Positions 12,119 to 23,901 of a DNA stretch of 64,000 bases are shown piece by piece. Origin of the DNA: Aotearoamyces nothofagi (Eukaryota; Ascomycota; Leotiomycetes; Leotiales; Tympanidaceae); assembly GCA_015345905.1 (NCBI GenBank), contig JADDTR010000006.1:186001-250000 (forward strand), written 5' to 3'. The notes beneath the pieces were generated by a model. That model saw nothing but the letters and a program-made list of their open reading frames with translations, was not told where the DNA came from and ran no database searches. Numbering within the stretch: position 1 is the first letter of the stretch; each line of letters begins with the position of its first letter. The translations under genes were made by a program, and so were the position numbers.

Positions 12119-13417
12119 TCAGCTGTCCAGCTTGGCTGTAATAAGACATTTATCTATTTTTCGGAATCGTCCTTGCATCCAGCATCGGTACATCTTGAGT
12201 TGCTTGGCTCTATTCACCAGAAGCCTCCGGTCCACGCCAAGGTTGATGACTTCAAACCCTGCATTGCTTGAAGGGCCTAAGACAGGCCGGGTCCAGATGT
12301 CTATCAACTCATCTTTTTCAAAGAAGTAAACACGTGTTCCATCACCTCGGACGTAAAAGTTCTCCTCCATGTACCTTCCCTTCTTAAACCGAACTTGCGC
12401 AAGGTCCCCTCTACCATAATCCCGGAAGAGGATTTCTCCACCTGGTCTTAGTAGTCGGTAGATATTGAAAACAGCTTGTTGCCACTGCACTGGCGACAGC
12501 GCAGAGAAGATGAAAATCATCAAAACCACATCAACTGAGCCCTCAGACAACCCTGGAGGCAGGTCATCTCCAGCGGCATCCCAGACGTCTGCTTGCATAT
12601 ATTCGGTGTCATAAGCTTCGTTCTCACGCATCACTTCCACGGCGGTCTTAGAGAAATCGCATGCATGGATTTTGAGTTTTGGATTCTGATTATTTGCAAG
12701 TATAGGGAAGGCAGTATTGCCCGCGCCAGCACCCACTTCGAGAAGAGTAATGGGGCCAGCCTCAGCGAGAGTAACTTCAGATAATATTGGAAACTCCTGT
12801 TGAAGCCACTTCCGATCCTTGAAAAAGTTGGACGTGTTATTCTTGTAAAATTGGTTCCACCACTTTGCCGGATCAGAATTGAATCTTTCTGTGAAGACGT
12901 TCAGTAAAAATTCACATGAAATAAACGAGGGGAAAGTATAAATAATAGATGTGCGGGATCAGATAGGAGCGAAAGACATTGCGACATTTGTTTCGTTCAT
13001 GGGTCCGAAGACCTTCAGATGAACTATGCATTTGTAAATCATCAGGATGCTGGGTGTTGAAGACTGATAGAAAAAAAATGATTGCGTACTTTTGTCAAAT
13101 TCTGAAACGGGCGCTTCTCGCTGCTTCGTGTATTGAACTTCAGCATACTCCTTGTAGGTATCATCCGTCTCTACATGATCCCACGCGTTGAACTCATACA
13201 CGTTATCCTCCTGGTTGAGATATCGGGAACCAAATTGAAAGGGATCAGCACGCTTCTGATTGTGCTGGGGATCATGAGATCGGTGAGCTAGAGGAACTGT
13301 CTGTATCTGGTCAGTGGTTTGAGCCGGTGAGTCCTGCACCTTTAATGCTTGTAGATTCGCGATCACGTCCAATTCTGTAGAAAACCCTGATAATTTGGAC
13401 TCTACATTAGCAGCCAT
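12119..13417 (-). CDS. trm140: tRNA (cytidine-32 N3)-methyltransferase, TRM140/METTL2 family, two exons
   Basis: On the minus strand exons 13417-13090 and 12888-12119 join in phase to 365 residues. The enzyme makes 3-methylcytidine at position 32 of the anticodon loop of certain tRNAs. Family hallmarks are VYEFNAWDHVE and EAQY-like AEVQYTKQREAPVSEFDK before the junction, SDPAKWWNQFYKNNTSNFF after it, then the SAM motif LLEVGAGAGNTAFPIL, DFSKTAVEVM and the LRPGGEILFRDYGRGD block. It lacks the N-terminal actin-binding extension of the baker's yeast fusion protein Abp140, as is normal outside budding yeasts. The second exon runs unbroken to the stop. It shares a 392 nt promoter region with COQ10. 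Confidence 0.94.
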
Positions 13418-13809
13418 TGTGGTCGTGTACTAGCAAGAGAGAGATGTCAAGGCAGCACATGTATAAGCATCTCAGCTTTGGGATGAGTGTGAAATCGATA
13501 CTTCTCTTTTCGGAGAAGAATTGTTGGAGGTTTAAAGGAATATTTCAGGCGAAAAATGTTTCTTGGCCGAAATCAAGGTGCGGCTACTCAAGCGAAATTT
13601 AGTGCCCGATATTTAGGGACCGAATTGCGTCTAGTGGGTTCGGGCTCTAAGTCTCCAAAAATCCGCTATCAATGACCTCATGAATGGGCTTAAGTAGCTC
13701 TGCTAATACAGCGGTATCTTGGTTCAGGACTCTCTCAATTCAGCATGGTATTTTAACTGGCGAATTTCTTTAACTGTACTGTCGTTGACGAAAGGCGGAA
13801 GTATTCACC
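13418..13809. promoter_or_regulatory. Shared divergent promoter TRM140 / COQ10
   Basis: 392 nt separate the two start codons, which point away from each other, so both promoters must lie here or overlap. Inference from layout only; no specific binding site identified. Confidence 0.6.
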
Positions 13810-14544
13810 ATGGCGTCCAAAACAATAATTCGATCCCTGCGGCCTATTGGCACTCATCGCTCTTTTAAACTACACGTTCAAACTCAAAGATCATTCATTA
13901 CCCTACCAGGCACTGAAGCTATTACCCTTAAAGAAACACGAATACTGCCTTATAAATCCACAAGTCTCTATATGCTTATATCCGACATCGACAACTACTC
14001 GAGCTTCCTTCCTTTCTGCCAGGAGTCCAAAGTTACCAAATGGTCCTCATTAGATAAAAATGGAAAGAAATGGCCTGAAGAGGCAGACTTGAAGATTGGT
14101 TGGGGTGGTTATGAGGAAACATTCACGAGCAAGCTTTTTTGTGTTCCGAACACTATTGTCGAGGCTCTTGGTGGAGACGCACAAACATCGCTGCCACGGG
14201 CTGACGTGGAACACCATTCGTCAAACTTCAATACGCCAAGTACGGCTAACAACATGTTCAAAAGACTGTCAACCCGCTGGACTGTCAGACCGTTTCACTA
14301 CAAGCCACCGTTCGGCAAACTCCAGGCTGATAGCATTGTCTACCCAGCGAGGGATCAGACTGAGGTTCATTTAATGATCGAGTTCCAATTCACAAACCCG
14401 CTTTATGCTGCATTGAGCAAGGCAGTTGCTCCAAGAATAGCTGTTGTTATGATTGAAGCATTTGAGAAGAGGGCCAGGAAGCTTCTAGGCGACTCAGGGG
14501 TGGCGGTGGAGGACACAAACCCCAAAGCAAAAGGTCCGGTGTGA
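13810..14544 (+). CDS. coq10: Coenzyme Q-binding protein COQ10, mitochondrial
   Basis: A single exon codes for 244 residues. Coq10 is a START-domain lipid carrier at the inner mitochondrial membrane that binds coenzyme Q and is needed for efficient respiration and CoQ synthesis. The first 30 or so residues are rich in Arg, Ser and Thr and lack acids (MASKTIIRSLRPIGTHRSF), as expected for an import signal. The START/polyketide-cyclase-like domain follows: ETRILPYKSTSLYMLISDIDNYSSFLPFCQ, then the strands around TSKLFCVP, and the final amphipathic helix VAPRIAVVMIEAFEKRARKL. An insertion of about 20 polar residues near 125-145 lengthens one loop. Start chosen as the first ATG that gives the presequence. 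Confidence 0.95.
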   Translation: MASKTIIRSLRPIGTHRSFKLHVQTQRSFITLPGTEAITLKETRILPYKSTSLYMLISDIDNYSSFLPFCQESKVTKWSSLDKNGKKWPEEADLKIGWGGYEETFTSKLFCVPNTIVEALGGDAQTSLPRADVEHHSSNFNTPSTANNMFKRLSTRWTVRPFHYKPPFGKLQADSIVYPARDQTEVHLMIEFQFTNPLYAALSKAVAPRIAVVMIEAFEKRARKLLGDSGVAVEDTNPKAKGPV

Positions 14545-15340
14545 ATCCACATTGAGAGTGTAAAATCGGCGCTTTGTGTTAGGTTGGACGTTTTTATGAG
14601 CACTGAATTTCAGATTAATCTCCCAGCACTTCTTCACGTAAAACCACAAATCACACATTTGTAGATTGTACAATAAAACGCTAAGTTTAAATAGAACGCC
14701 ATATACCGATGTGAGTAGACTGAAGAGCTGAAACTATTTATTTCCAAAAAAAAACCGTTCATTTCCCAACGTCATCGCAGCCTGGGGAATCCACAAGAAT
14801 GTACGCCACCAAGACGCCTGCACCCTAAATCACAGCATAGCAATCGTGCCATCAAATTGTCCAGTCTCAATACGCGCCCTGGATACGCGCTCTGTAGAGC
14901 ATATCAAGAACCACCAGGCCAGACTCCTGCGCTTACCTATCAAGAGGAGCGCAGAGCAACCCCAAAGAAATGAGGTACAAACATGAGGCCATATCGCATT
15001 TCTCAACGTCACTAGATAGACTTAATTGCAAGGGTAGGATACGACTGTGTCCCTCCACCTAATGGCATATTGCACCCACAATCAATGGACACCTAGAGAG
15101 ACTAACTCATACCAAGAAATGCCAAATATGCAGGTCTCAGTCGTCAGTTGTGAAGACATGTAAACGATGCCTAATGTATAGGTACTGCAATATTCATACT
15201 GTCCCGGAAGGCCACTATTTCCTATAATATCTGCTAGTGACCGAGTCGCAACTTACATGACGCAACAAGTCTCGGATTGATCAGCTTTTTTTCCTGCGGA
15301 ACGTTAATACTGAACATTGTGATCTCAAGGGTCCGATGAC
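14545..15340. other. Convergent intergenic region
   Basis: Lies between the stop codons of COQ10 (+) and the ubiquitin-like-domain gene (-). Short open frames here have no recognisable product. The part near 15290-15340 may contain a last short exon of the minus-strand gene (see that entry). Confidence 0.45.
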
Positions 15341-17380
15341 TTACCTACCCTTGCCCGAGGACTTAGAGGACTTAGTACCAAAAAAGTACAATCCTGACGA
15401 CCTTTCAGCCTTCTTTTTGGGGGGCTTTGGGACATTCTCATCTATCAGGATAATTCCTTCGGCTGGGGGGCCAGCGCCGGGTGGAGGTCCAATCCACCCT
15501 TCCGGCGGCGGTGGTGGAGGACCTCTCTCTCTGCGGGCATGCTGCGGCGGCGGTCCTGCTCGATGGCGTCTATCTCTACCACCGCTATGAGGTCTACTTG
15601 GGTGATGAGGTGGGTGGCTCGGGTGGTCGACCTGAATCACTTGTACTCCTTCAGGAGGCGGTTTTGGGGGTTCGGGCATCGGCCACATATGCATTGTGAT
15701 CTGCCAGTCTGGCTCAATCATTGTTTCCCAAACTTGAGGCAGAATGATCTCGCCGTTCGGGCCCACCAGGTCATAATGACCATCTGCAACATGTGGTCCT
15801 ATAATGTCCACATGTAAGAACGCTTGCCTGATTAATTCTTCCATGCCCTAATACTAGTCAGCATCTCTTAGTTCCACAGAAATATAGTCACTTACAGCCC
15901 AGGTTTGACAAAGATGAAATGGGAAGCTAAATTTCCGACCCACTGCGTCCTTGAACTTGATAGGTTTCTTCTTCTCTTCCTTAGGCGGAGGGATCAAAGC
16001 CTTAGCATCAGCTAACTCTTTGTCCTTTGCCTCCAGTTCTGCTTTTCTCTTCGCATCAGCTTCTGCTTGGGCTTTAGCATCAGCCTCCGCCTTTTCTTTG
16101 GCTTCTGCTTCCAACCTAGCTTTTTCTGCGGCTACTGCATCCGCAACCTTCTTGTCTGTTGCCGCTTGAGCGGCTGCGTCTTCTGCAGCTTTCTTTTCCG
16201 CTGCTTCTTTTTCTGCTGCCAATCGATATTTTTCAGCAGCTAGTGCATCCGCAACCTTTCTTTCTGTGGCAGCTTGAGCGGCAGCGTCATCTGCAGCTTT
16301 TTTTTCCGCTGCTTCTTTTTCTGCTGCCAATCTCCTAAGATTCTCGGCATCCAACTTTGATTCTTGCATTAGCTTCTCTATCTCAGCCAATTTTTTCTCG
16401 AGTTCGGGGTCTGGAACTGGCGCTGCGGGAGGTGGCGCTGGCGTAACTGGAGGTTCCGGAGGTGGTGGACTGGTATATTGAGGATAATACGGAGGTACAC
16501 TGCCTTGTGGTGGCATGCCATAGCCAGGGGGGTAGCCGTAGCCTGGCGCCTGACTATAGGGCATAATTTCTTGCCCGCCGTACCCAGAAGCACTACTAGC
16601 ATATCCAGGAGTATTGCTACCATATCCTGGTGTACTGCTACCATGTGCATGGGCAGAAATTGGATGCTGATGATGTGGAAAGTAGCTTCCTCCTGGAAGG
16701 CTGGGGGCTGGAGCAGGCGTGAACGGATTGTGGGGGTATGGGTTGTACGCTCCTGGAGGGGGACCAAACGGTATTACCTGGCCTGCATTGTTGCCAAATG
16801 GGTTGGGAGAATATGTTGTTGCATAGCTAGGGGCATAGCCTGGCTGAGGCCCCCTGCCACCATAATGTCCTGGTGGGGGTGGGTAGCCTCGGCCATAGCC
16901 CGGATAGTCCTCTAAAGCGTCCACGCTTGAGGGTGCACGAGGTGCTGGTTGATGTACACGCGAAAATGTCGGTCGATGCGACGTTCGTTCGGTAGTCGTA
17001 TGTCTTCGAGACGGCCCAGGATGGACGGAAGCTGATCGACTAGAGGTTCTATATTGTTGGGAGGATGTTCGAGGACGAGATGCGGATTCGGATGGTTCAA
17101 TCTCTTCGGAATACACTGGATCCCAGGTTTCGTCTAGAAGGTCAGAATCTTCTTGACTGCCGACGGTAGGTGAGACATGGACTCCAGTACCTGTTGAACT
17201 ACCCTCGTCGGTGAATGAATCTGAGTGGGTTGAGCTATTTGTTGGAGATTGATGATTTACTGTAATAACGGTTCTAATTAGGGATATTAGCAGTTGCTGA
17301 ATCGAGCCTTTGCACAGGCAAAAATCAAAAAGAAACTATGAAGGTGCCATCTTGAGATAAACGGAGTTGACCTACGGCAT
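15341..17380 (-). CDS. Ubiquitin-like (ULD_2-type) domain protein with proline-rich and Ala/Lys/Glu coiled-coil regions
   Basis: Minus-strand exons 17380-17376 (ATGCC only), 17273-15896 and 15847-15341 give 629 residues in phase. No in-frame ATG exists in the N-terminal part of the second exon, so a separate start exon is required; this one gives MPTVITVNHQ. Order: Ser/Thr-rich N-terminus; G/Y/P-rich region; Pro-rich spacer; a coiled coil built from two 35-residue repeats of AAEKEAAEKKAA type (DNA about 16140-16350) and AEAKEKAEADAKA runs; then the conserved IKFKDAVGRKFSFPFHLCQTW ... MEELIRQAFLHVDIIGPHV block that marks the fungal ubiquitin-like domain; Pro-rich tail. Function unknown in this family. 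A strong donor (AG|GTAAGT) just before the stop could add a short exon ending RKKS. Start exon is moderately sure. Confidence 0.78.
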
Positions 17381-19019
17381 CTAGTTCTACCAACTGAAGG
17401 ATATATCTCCCGTTCACGACTTTCTACCAGAGAGAGTCGAGACGGAGATATCCTTGATGTGGAAAATCCTGGCCCCTATGCCAGGTAGGTAGCTGCAGTA
17501 GGCAGCAATGAGGACAATATTATCGTTTTGGATGTTAAGAGGTTAAGCGCCGGAGGGAAGGGCGCTACAACAGTTGAATTGATAGATCACCAGATCAACG
17601 AACGTGAGAATATTGTTTGTGGCAAAATGTGGGTGGTTTCTCTTAATGTAGAAGAGTCGTATGAGGGGTCCTGAGGGGCAATAGTCTTCTTGAGACCGAT
17701 GGTAACAATGGGTGTATAGTTTGCTTTCTCCAGGCTGGCTTGTTGCGGTTGATGTAGTCGCAGATTTATTTTGTCGTTGTCGCGTAATATAAGAGTCTGC
17801 ATATGCAGTTCTATCTGTCGCAAGAGATATCAGGAGAAATTGTCTGAGTAGTTATCGGAAATCGGATTTCGTTTTGACGTTGTTGATCAACCTAGATTTA
17901 AATTTGGCTATCAAGGGTGTCGTCTACGGCAACCGGAGTCTGGATCAAAGTTGTGGAGTTGGGCAAAAAGATCTCCACAAATGCAAGGAGCTACTACAAG
18001 TTATCGGTCAAATCAGCCCAGTGTGGAAAGGACAATAGGATTGAAGAAAGGAAGACTAACCTTGTCCCTAGCTGGAATACAGGGACGATCCGATATCTCT
18101 CCTACGTCGAGGCCTCTTCTAGAATTTCTGAAGATTCTGTCAACTCTGGGACTGACAAGGTCGATCAAAGGAGGACAATGATTAATGCGCACGATGACTG
18201 TTCAATTTGGCTTCCGATGGGTCATCTGCTTTATTGGCTGCGGTATGACGAAGCGTCGCGAATGCAGACAGTCAAATTTTGACCGTCAGACCGGGCTATA
18301 CAGGGAGTCCAGTAACAGGCAGCAAGAGTACCTGCAAAGAGAAAACTCAACACTCAGGGCTTATTCTTTACATAGGATTTCCTATGGTGGCGATGGTCTC
18401 GCAACGTGAACATCATTGACTCCGGACGACCAGGAATTATCGAGTAACCGTGACACAACGGAAGAAGATCCTAGAGGTTGTAATGCTGAGATTCATATGC
18501 AGTGAGTCTTGAAAGCATTGAGATTGATGTGAAGCATTCTTTTTTTTTCTCCACGGCGATATGCAGCATTTTGTAATTACTCTAGAAGCCCCTTTTCAGC
18601 ATTGACTATTTTTGAACAACAAAGACTCATCGTGAGGACTTCATCAGCTCAATTAACACCTTTGCCAACCCAAGCGCGTAGTTGCTGCCCAAGCGTTCCG
18701 AGATCCTGGATGCGATGAGAGCCGCTGGTATGATCTTGAAAGATTGGGCTCATTACTAACAACTTCTAGCTTGCTAGTTCAATAGGTGCCACGTATCCGA
18801 TGATCCGCTTCCATGCATACCAGCCTAGATATGAAAATATTTACGAGAATAGAGGTCCGGAAGGACCAGAACTTTCCAAAGAAAGTTTCAGTCGCTGGCA
18901 TCGCATTCTTACGGCCTGGCAATGTGACTGTCATTTCCTGATGTGAGAATCCGCCCTTACCAGGCGTTATGAGTATTGTACCTTGCATGCTTGCGCCCAT
19001 CCCGTGTGCCAACAAATAA
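17381..19019. other. Gene-poor stretch upstream of the ubiquitin-like-domain gene
   Basis: Short open frames on both strands (for example 17917-18282) lack codon structure, splice partners or family resemblance. No tRNA or repeat was recognised. It probably contains the promoter of the minus-strand gene on the left and the 3' flank of EMC2 on the right. Confidence 0.45.
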
Positions 19020-20170
19020 CTACCGAGTAATAATAGCTGTGTCTCTGTCAAGAAGTTCTCGCGCTGCAATCACTTCTGCCGAATCATATCCTCCCCAACC
19101 CCTCTCGCGACCAACACTTCGCCGCACAATCTCCGCAAGTTTAGAGGCGGCTTTCTGGTCTAGAAGCTCTATAGTCTTGGTGCTTGGAGGTAGCTGCCCA
19201 TCTTCAGTCTTTGGCTGCCTGGATGAATACGTTGATATTGACAGGAGGCGGCTACTTGTCTGTGGGATTGGTCAGCAAATCCAACGGAGCGCTGCGTCAT
19301 ACTTACAAGTTTTAAACCATAATACCCCCTAAGATAATCGTCGCAAAGTTCTATGCTTCTACAGAATCTCCGTAGCGATTCTATGAGATACTTTTCGGTG
19401 TTTGATTCTCCTCCACCATTGGCGGTGGCAGTAATAAACAATACTTCCCCAAGCCTTGCGTGTATCTAGTCAGGAACTATCAGTATTTCGCTATTTTGCA
19501 CTACAGCTAGAAAGAGGCTTGTGTGTACTGACATTCCACGCATTTGGTGTGATAAGTAGAACCTCCTCGAGGGTGAAGATGGCCTGCTGATAAAAACCTT
19601 GTGAGAGGTAGAGATCTGCTAATTCAGCCCATGCCTCTGCATCTGTTGGAGACGAATCGAGCAGCCGGTTAAGGCCGGTAATTGCATCAGGTAACCTGTC
19701 CATGGACTTCAGGAGCGCAATGCGACGTTTCGAGACGGGCTAGCAGAGTATGTTAGTCTTGAGTATTGGTTTGGCTAGAGAGGATTGCCAACCATATTGC
19801 TCGAGTCTGCTTCAATAATTGCTTCGTATTCTTCCAATACGTGCTGCAGTGCTATATCATCCTCCGCCAGTGCTTCCTGGAATAGCCCACGTAATGCCAT
19901 AAACCTCTCGTTATCCTCGCCAAACCTGCTCTTCAGTCTCTCTAGGCATAGGTGTGCAGATTCTTGATCGCCTGTTCGAAGACATGAGAGCAATAGGTTT
20001 TCGTAGGTCGTCCATAGCTCTGCAGACTCTGCAGTAGCATATAACGAGTTAAATGAGTAGGGTGATATAGATGAAGGTGCGTTCTGCAGAAGTGCTGGAG
20101 CTTGCTGTGACAGCTGAAGAGCCACAGCCGGTGGTAAGTGTGCTGGGGGGTGGAGAATTGATGAACTCAT
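19020..20170 (-). CDS. emc2: ER membrane protein complex subunit 2 (EMC2), TPR protein, four exons
   Basis: Minus-strand exons 20170-19793, 19739-19533, 19465-19307 and 19259-19020 give 327 residues, all junctions in phase 0. EMC2 is the cytosolic TPR subunit of the EMC, which inserts membrane proteins with weak or tail-anchored segments into the ER. Seen: helical repeats ERLKSRFGEDNERFMALRG, the conserved VSKRRIALLKS, AEAWAELADLYLSQGFYQQAIFTLEEVLLITP, then ESLRRFCRSIELCDDYLRGYYGL and the C-terminal VGRERGWGGYD region. The first intron has an unusual donor (GTTGGC), but the protein joins perfectly across it. It shares a 347 nt divergent promoter region with the AP-3 delta gene. Confidence 0.93.
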
Positions 20171-20517
20171 TATGAATTGTGATCCAACAAATACGAGTTG
20201 ACAATTAAATGATCGGAGACTTCCAGGGTGATTCGCTCACCATGTCGCCTCAAGCTTCATGCCCATAACGAGGTCCAGAGCTAGTTTATTATAGCCTCAG
20301 GCATAAATCGATAATGCTTGACGTGGGGCAGAGAGTGCTTCAACGCTGGACGACCTATCTCCACAACACACTATACTGGGACAACATCTCACAATACTCT
20401 CTTCCTGAGAACATAAGAGATGCTCAGCTATAGCTCGAAACTTGGTGCCCCCCCGGCAATCTGATGTGGGACTAAATTCGGCCAGCTGATGCCGGGATAT
20501 TGTGCTAAGACTTCAAG
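20171..20517. promoter_or_regulatory. Shared divergent promoter EMC2 / AP-3 delta
   Basis: The two start codons point away from each other across 347 nt. Any promoters lie here; no motif assigned. Confidence 0.55.
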
Positions 20518-23500
20518 ATGTGAGCTCCTAACAGTGTAGATATCTGATCCTAATAGCTGTTAATGCTCTTCAGGTTTGAGAAGTCTTTATATGACCTCAT
20601 TCGAGGTCTAAGGAACCATAAAGGAAACGAAAAGGAATATATCCAGAACAGTCTGAAAGAATGTCGCGCCGAAATTCGAGGACAAGACATGGGTCAGTAC
20701 TGCCGAGGCAAAGGTCGACAGATAGATTCTAACTATTTATATTCAAGACGTCAAAGCCACGGCCCTTCTCAAGCTCATCTACCTGGAAATGTTTGGTCAT
20801 GACATGTCATGGGCCTCTTTCCATGTTCTCGAGGTCATGTCTTCTGCAAAGTATATACAAAAACGAGTTGGGTACCTTGGAGCTGTTCAGAGTTTCCGTC
20901 CAGACACAGAAGTTCTAATGCTAGCGACTAATCTTCTCAAGAAGGTATTTAAACAAACATCTTATGGATAGACGAGATTAGTTGCTCATCATAGTGTTAC
21001 AGGACTTGATCTCCCCAGCCTTGACTACAATGTCCCTCCCAATAATAACGCTACCACACATCATAACTTCCTCGTTAGCAATGTCAGTCCTCTCGGATCT
21101 TATTCCACGTCTAACGCACTCAAACCCGACCATACGCAAGAAAACAATCGTAACGCTGTATCGATTGGCTCTGGTTTATCCTGAGACACTTCGACCAGCC
21201 TGGCCTAAGATCAAAGAACGTTTGATGGATGAAAACGAGGATTCAAGCGTGACTGCTGCCATTGTCAATGTCGTGTGCGAATTGGGGTGGCGAAGGCCAC
21301 AAGACTTTCTGCCGCTAGCACCAAGATTATTTGAACTCCTTGTCGACAGTGGTAATAACTGGATGGCCATCAAATTAATAAAACTTGTCAGTGAACTCAA
21401 AATCGTTGTATCAATATATATACTGATTATTTTAGTTCGCAATGTTAACACCTTTAGAACCGCGCTTGGTGAAAAAGCTCTTACCTCCCTTGACTTCCAT
21501 TATTCGCACTACTCCTGCAATGTCCCTATTGTATGAGTGTATAAATGGCATTATCCAAGGAGGGATATTGGGTGGTGCTGATGACTCTGTTGGTGATGAG
21601 GAGATCGCAACCCTGTGTGTAAGCAAGCTTCGTGGGATGATAATGGTGGAGGGAGATCCAAATTGTGAGAACGATCACAGCTGCAGGTATCCTATCATCA
21701 GAACTTAGCTAACATATTCAGTGAAATATGTGGCTCTGTTAGCCTTCAATAAGATCGTCTTATCGCATCCGTTTTTGGTTGCTCAACAAGAAGATGTCAT
21801 AATAGATTGTATCGATAGTCCTGATATATCTATCCGATTAAGGGCATTGGATCTGGTTGTTAGCATGGTTAGCAGCGACAATCTAATGTCTATTGTGGGA
21901 CGTCTGATGCGACAATTAAGAAATTCCCCTCCAGTTTTACCGCCTGATGGGTATAATGGTGATTTGTCAGGTAATGGAGGAGTGGATCCTGTGGCAGATT
22001 CAGACGATGAGCGCCCAGAAGTCAATATCAAGTCACAGGGAAAAGGCGCAAATCATGACGCACCTCTCCCGGCTGAATATAGGACTGACGTTATTAGCAG
22101 GATTCTAGAGATGTGCTCAAACAACAACTATGGTAACCTTATGGATTTTGACTGGTACATCGATATCCTTATTCAGCTAGTTCGAAATTCACCAGCGCCA
22201 CAAGCTGTGTCTCTTGCTCAAGATGCAGCGACTGCACCCCGAGATTCTGCAGATGTCGATGTCGCAGAAAAAATAGGGGATGAATTACGCAGTATCGCTG
22301 TAAAGGTCAAGGCAGTTAGAGCAGCTGCCACACGAGCTGCTGAGTCCATACTCATGGGTTACTACAACGGCACTTTGTCACAAATAGGTGCTGGAAGAGC
22401 AGCCATCAGTCCAGTTGCTTGGGTTGTTGGAGAGTTTGCGTCCTACTTGTTATCTCCAGAAGATACACTAACTGCCCTATTACACGTAACTAATTCTCCA
22501 TCAAACCCAGAGGGCTTAGTAGTTTATCTACAGTCTATCCCCAAGATATTTGCGTTCTTAGTGGGCGATGGGCAGACTGATTGGACACTGGAAAGAAAGA
22601 CGATGATAGCACTACTAATGGCTCGAATCCTCCATACTCTGGAGTCATTAGTAATTCATCCTGACCTCGAGGTTCAGGAGAGGGCTGTAGAGTTTTCAGA
22701 GCTGTTACGCTTAGCAGCGGAGGCTTCTGCTCAACAAAACCCATCATCAGAAGCGAGTCAGCAAGATGCCCCTCTCTTGCTCACCCAAGCAATTCCCTCT
22801 TTATTCTCAGGTCTCGAGTTAAACTCGGTTGCTCCTGCAGCTCAGCGCAATGTTCCATTGCCTTCTGTTCTTAATCTTGATCTACCTATCAACCCGAATT
22901 TAACTGAGCTTTTGCAAGCAGTTACGCCATCTGCGCATGTGGATATGGAACAAGATGAATTCGAAGTCTACTATCATCAACAACCCGCATCTCTAGCTAT
23001 CTTGGCAACCGAGCCGGCTATAAACCGTCTTACACCAAAGGAAGAAGATTTAGCCCCTTCATATCAGCACGAGAGTGACGAGTCTTACTTAGATCCTGAT
23101 ATTGTTGCACGAAGGCGTGCAGAACGACTTGAAAGGAATAAAGATGATCCATACTATATAGCCGGTACTGGCCGTGCGTCTGGCATATCAACACCGTTGC
23201 ACAATATACTTCAAAATGACAACGGAACCGATTTCGACATTGATTCCATACCAATTATGCAACTTGATCTAGGAAAGACAGCTTCTATCATACCGGAGTC
23301 CAATCCAAGGAAAAAAGGACCTTCAAAAGTTCGCCAACGTATACAAGTTGCTGCAGATGAGACTTTAATTACCAGTGGCACATCAACGCCTAGAAATGAA
23401 GACTCAGAAACGAGTTTGGAGGGTATAGCTCGGCCACGTCCTTCCAGGGCGAAGCATTCACTTCTCTTGGTGGATTCCAGCAACATCGGGGCGTTCTCAT

Positions 23501-23901
23501 TGGAAGGCGAAGGCAGCGGTGAGATTGGAACGACAATAGACTTCGACCGCCAACAAAGAGAAGAGGCTGAAATGGCTAAAGCAATGAGAGAGGTGGAAAG
23601 ACTCCGCTTGGAGATGCAACGCACAAATGAACGTATCCAGGCAGCACAAGGTGTCCCTCCAGAAGGAACTGTAGTGAAAAAGAAAGCCAAGAAAAAGGCA
23701 AAGCTTTCCACCTTTGGTGAGGACGAGACAATCAAACCAAAAAAAAAAAGGGTGAAGAAGCCAGAAAATAATCAGGATGAAGAAATAGTCTCTGTTGTGA
23801 AACGGAAAAAGCCTAAAAAGAAGACGGCGATCGATAAGGCTGGTGAGGGCAGCACAGAGCTTGCAGAAGATAGAGGGAAAGGCCTGATCCTAGATGAATA
23901 A
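20518..23901 (+). CDS. apl5: AP-3 complex subunit delta, six exons, start codon split by an intron
   Basis: Exons 20518-20519 (AT), 20574-20692, 20748-20944, 21003-21386, 21436-21664 and 21722-23901 give 1036 residues in phase. The product is the large delta subunit of AP-3, which buds cargo from Golgi/endosome to the vacuole. The spliced N-terminus MFEKSLYDLIRG matches the adaptin start; armadillo-type helices fill about residues 1-560 (DLISPALTTMSLPIITLPHI, DPNLKYVALLAFNKIV). The C-terminal half has a hinge, the ARRRAERLERNKDDPYYI-like block and a very Lys-rich tail (KKKAKKKAKLS and PKKKR clusters). If the first intron is kept, the first ATG reads ATG-TGA; a second in-frame ATG at 20563 would then give MLFRFEKSL. 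Family call firm; start model inferred. Confidence 0.93.

Noticed and set aside
17917-18282. 121-codon plus-strand frame
   Set aside because: No recognisable motif, poor codon structure, no splice partner; gene-poor region.
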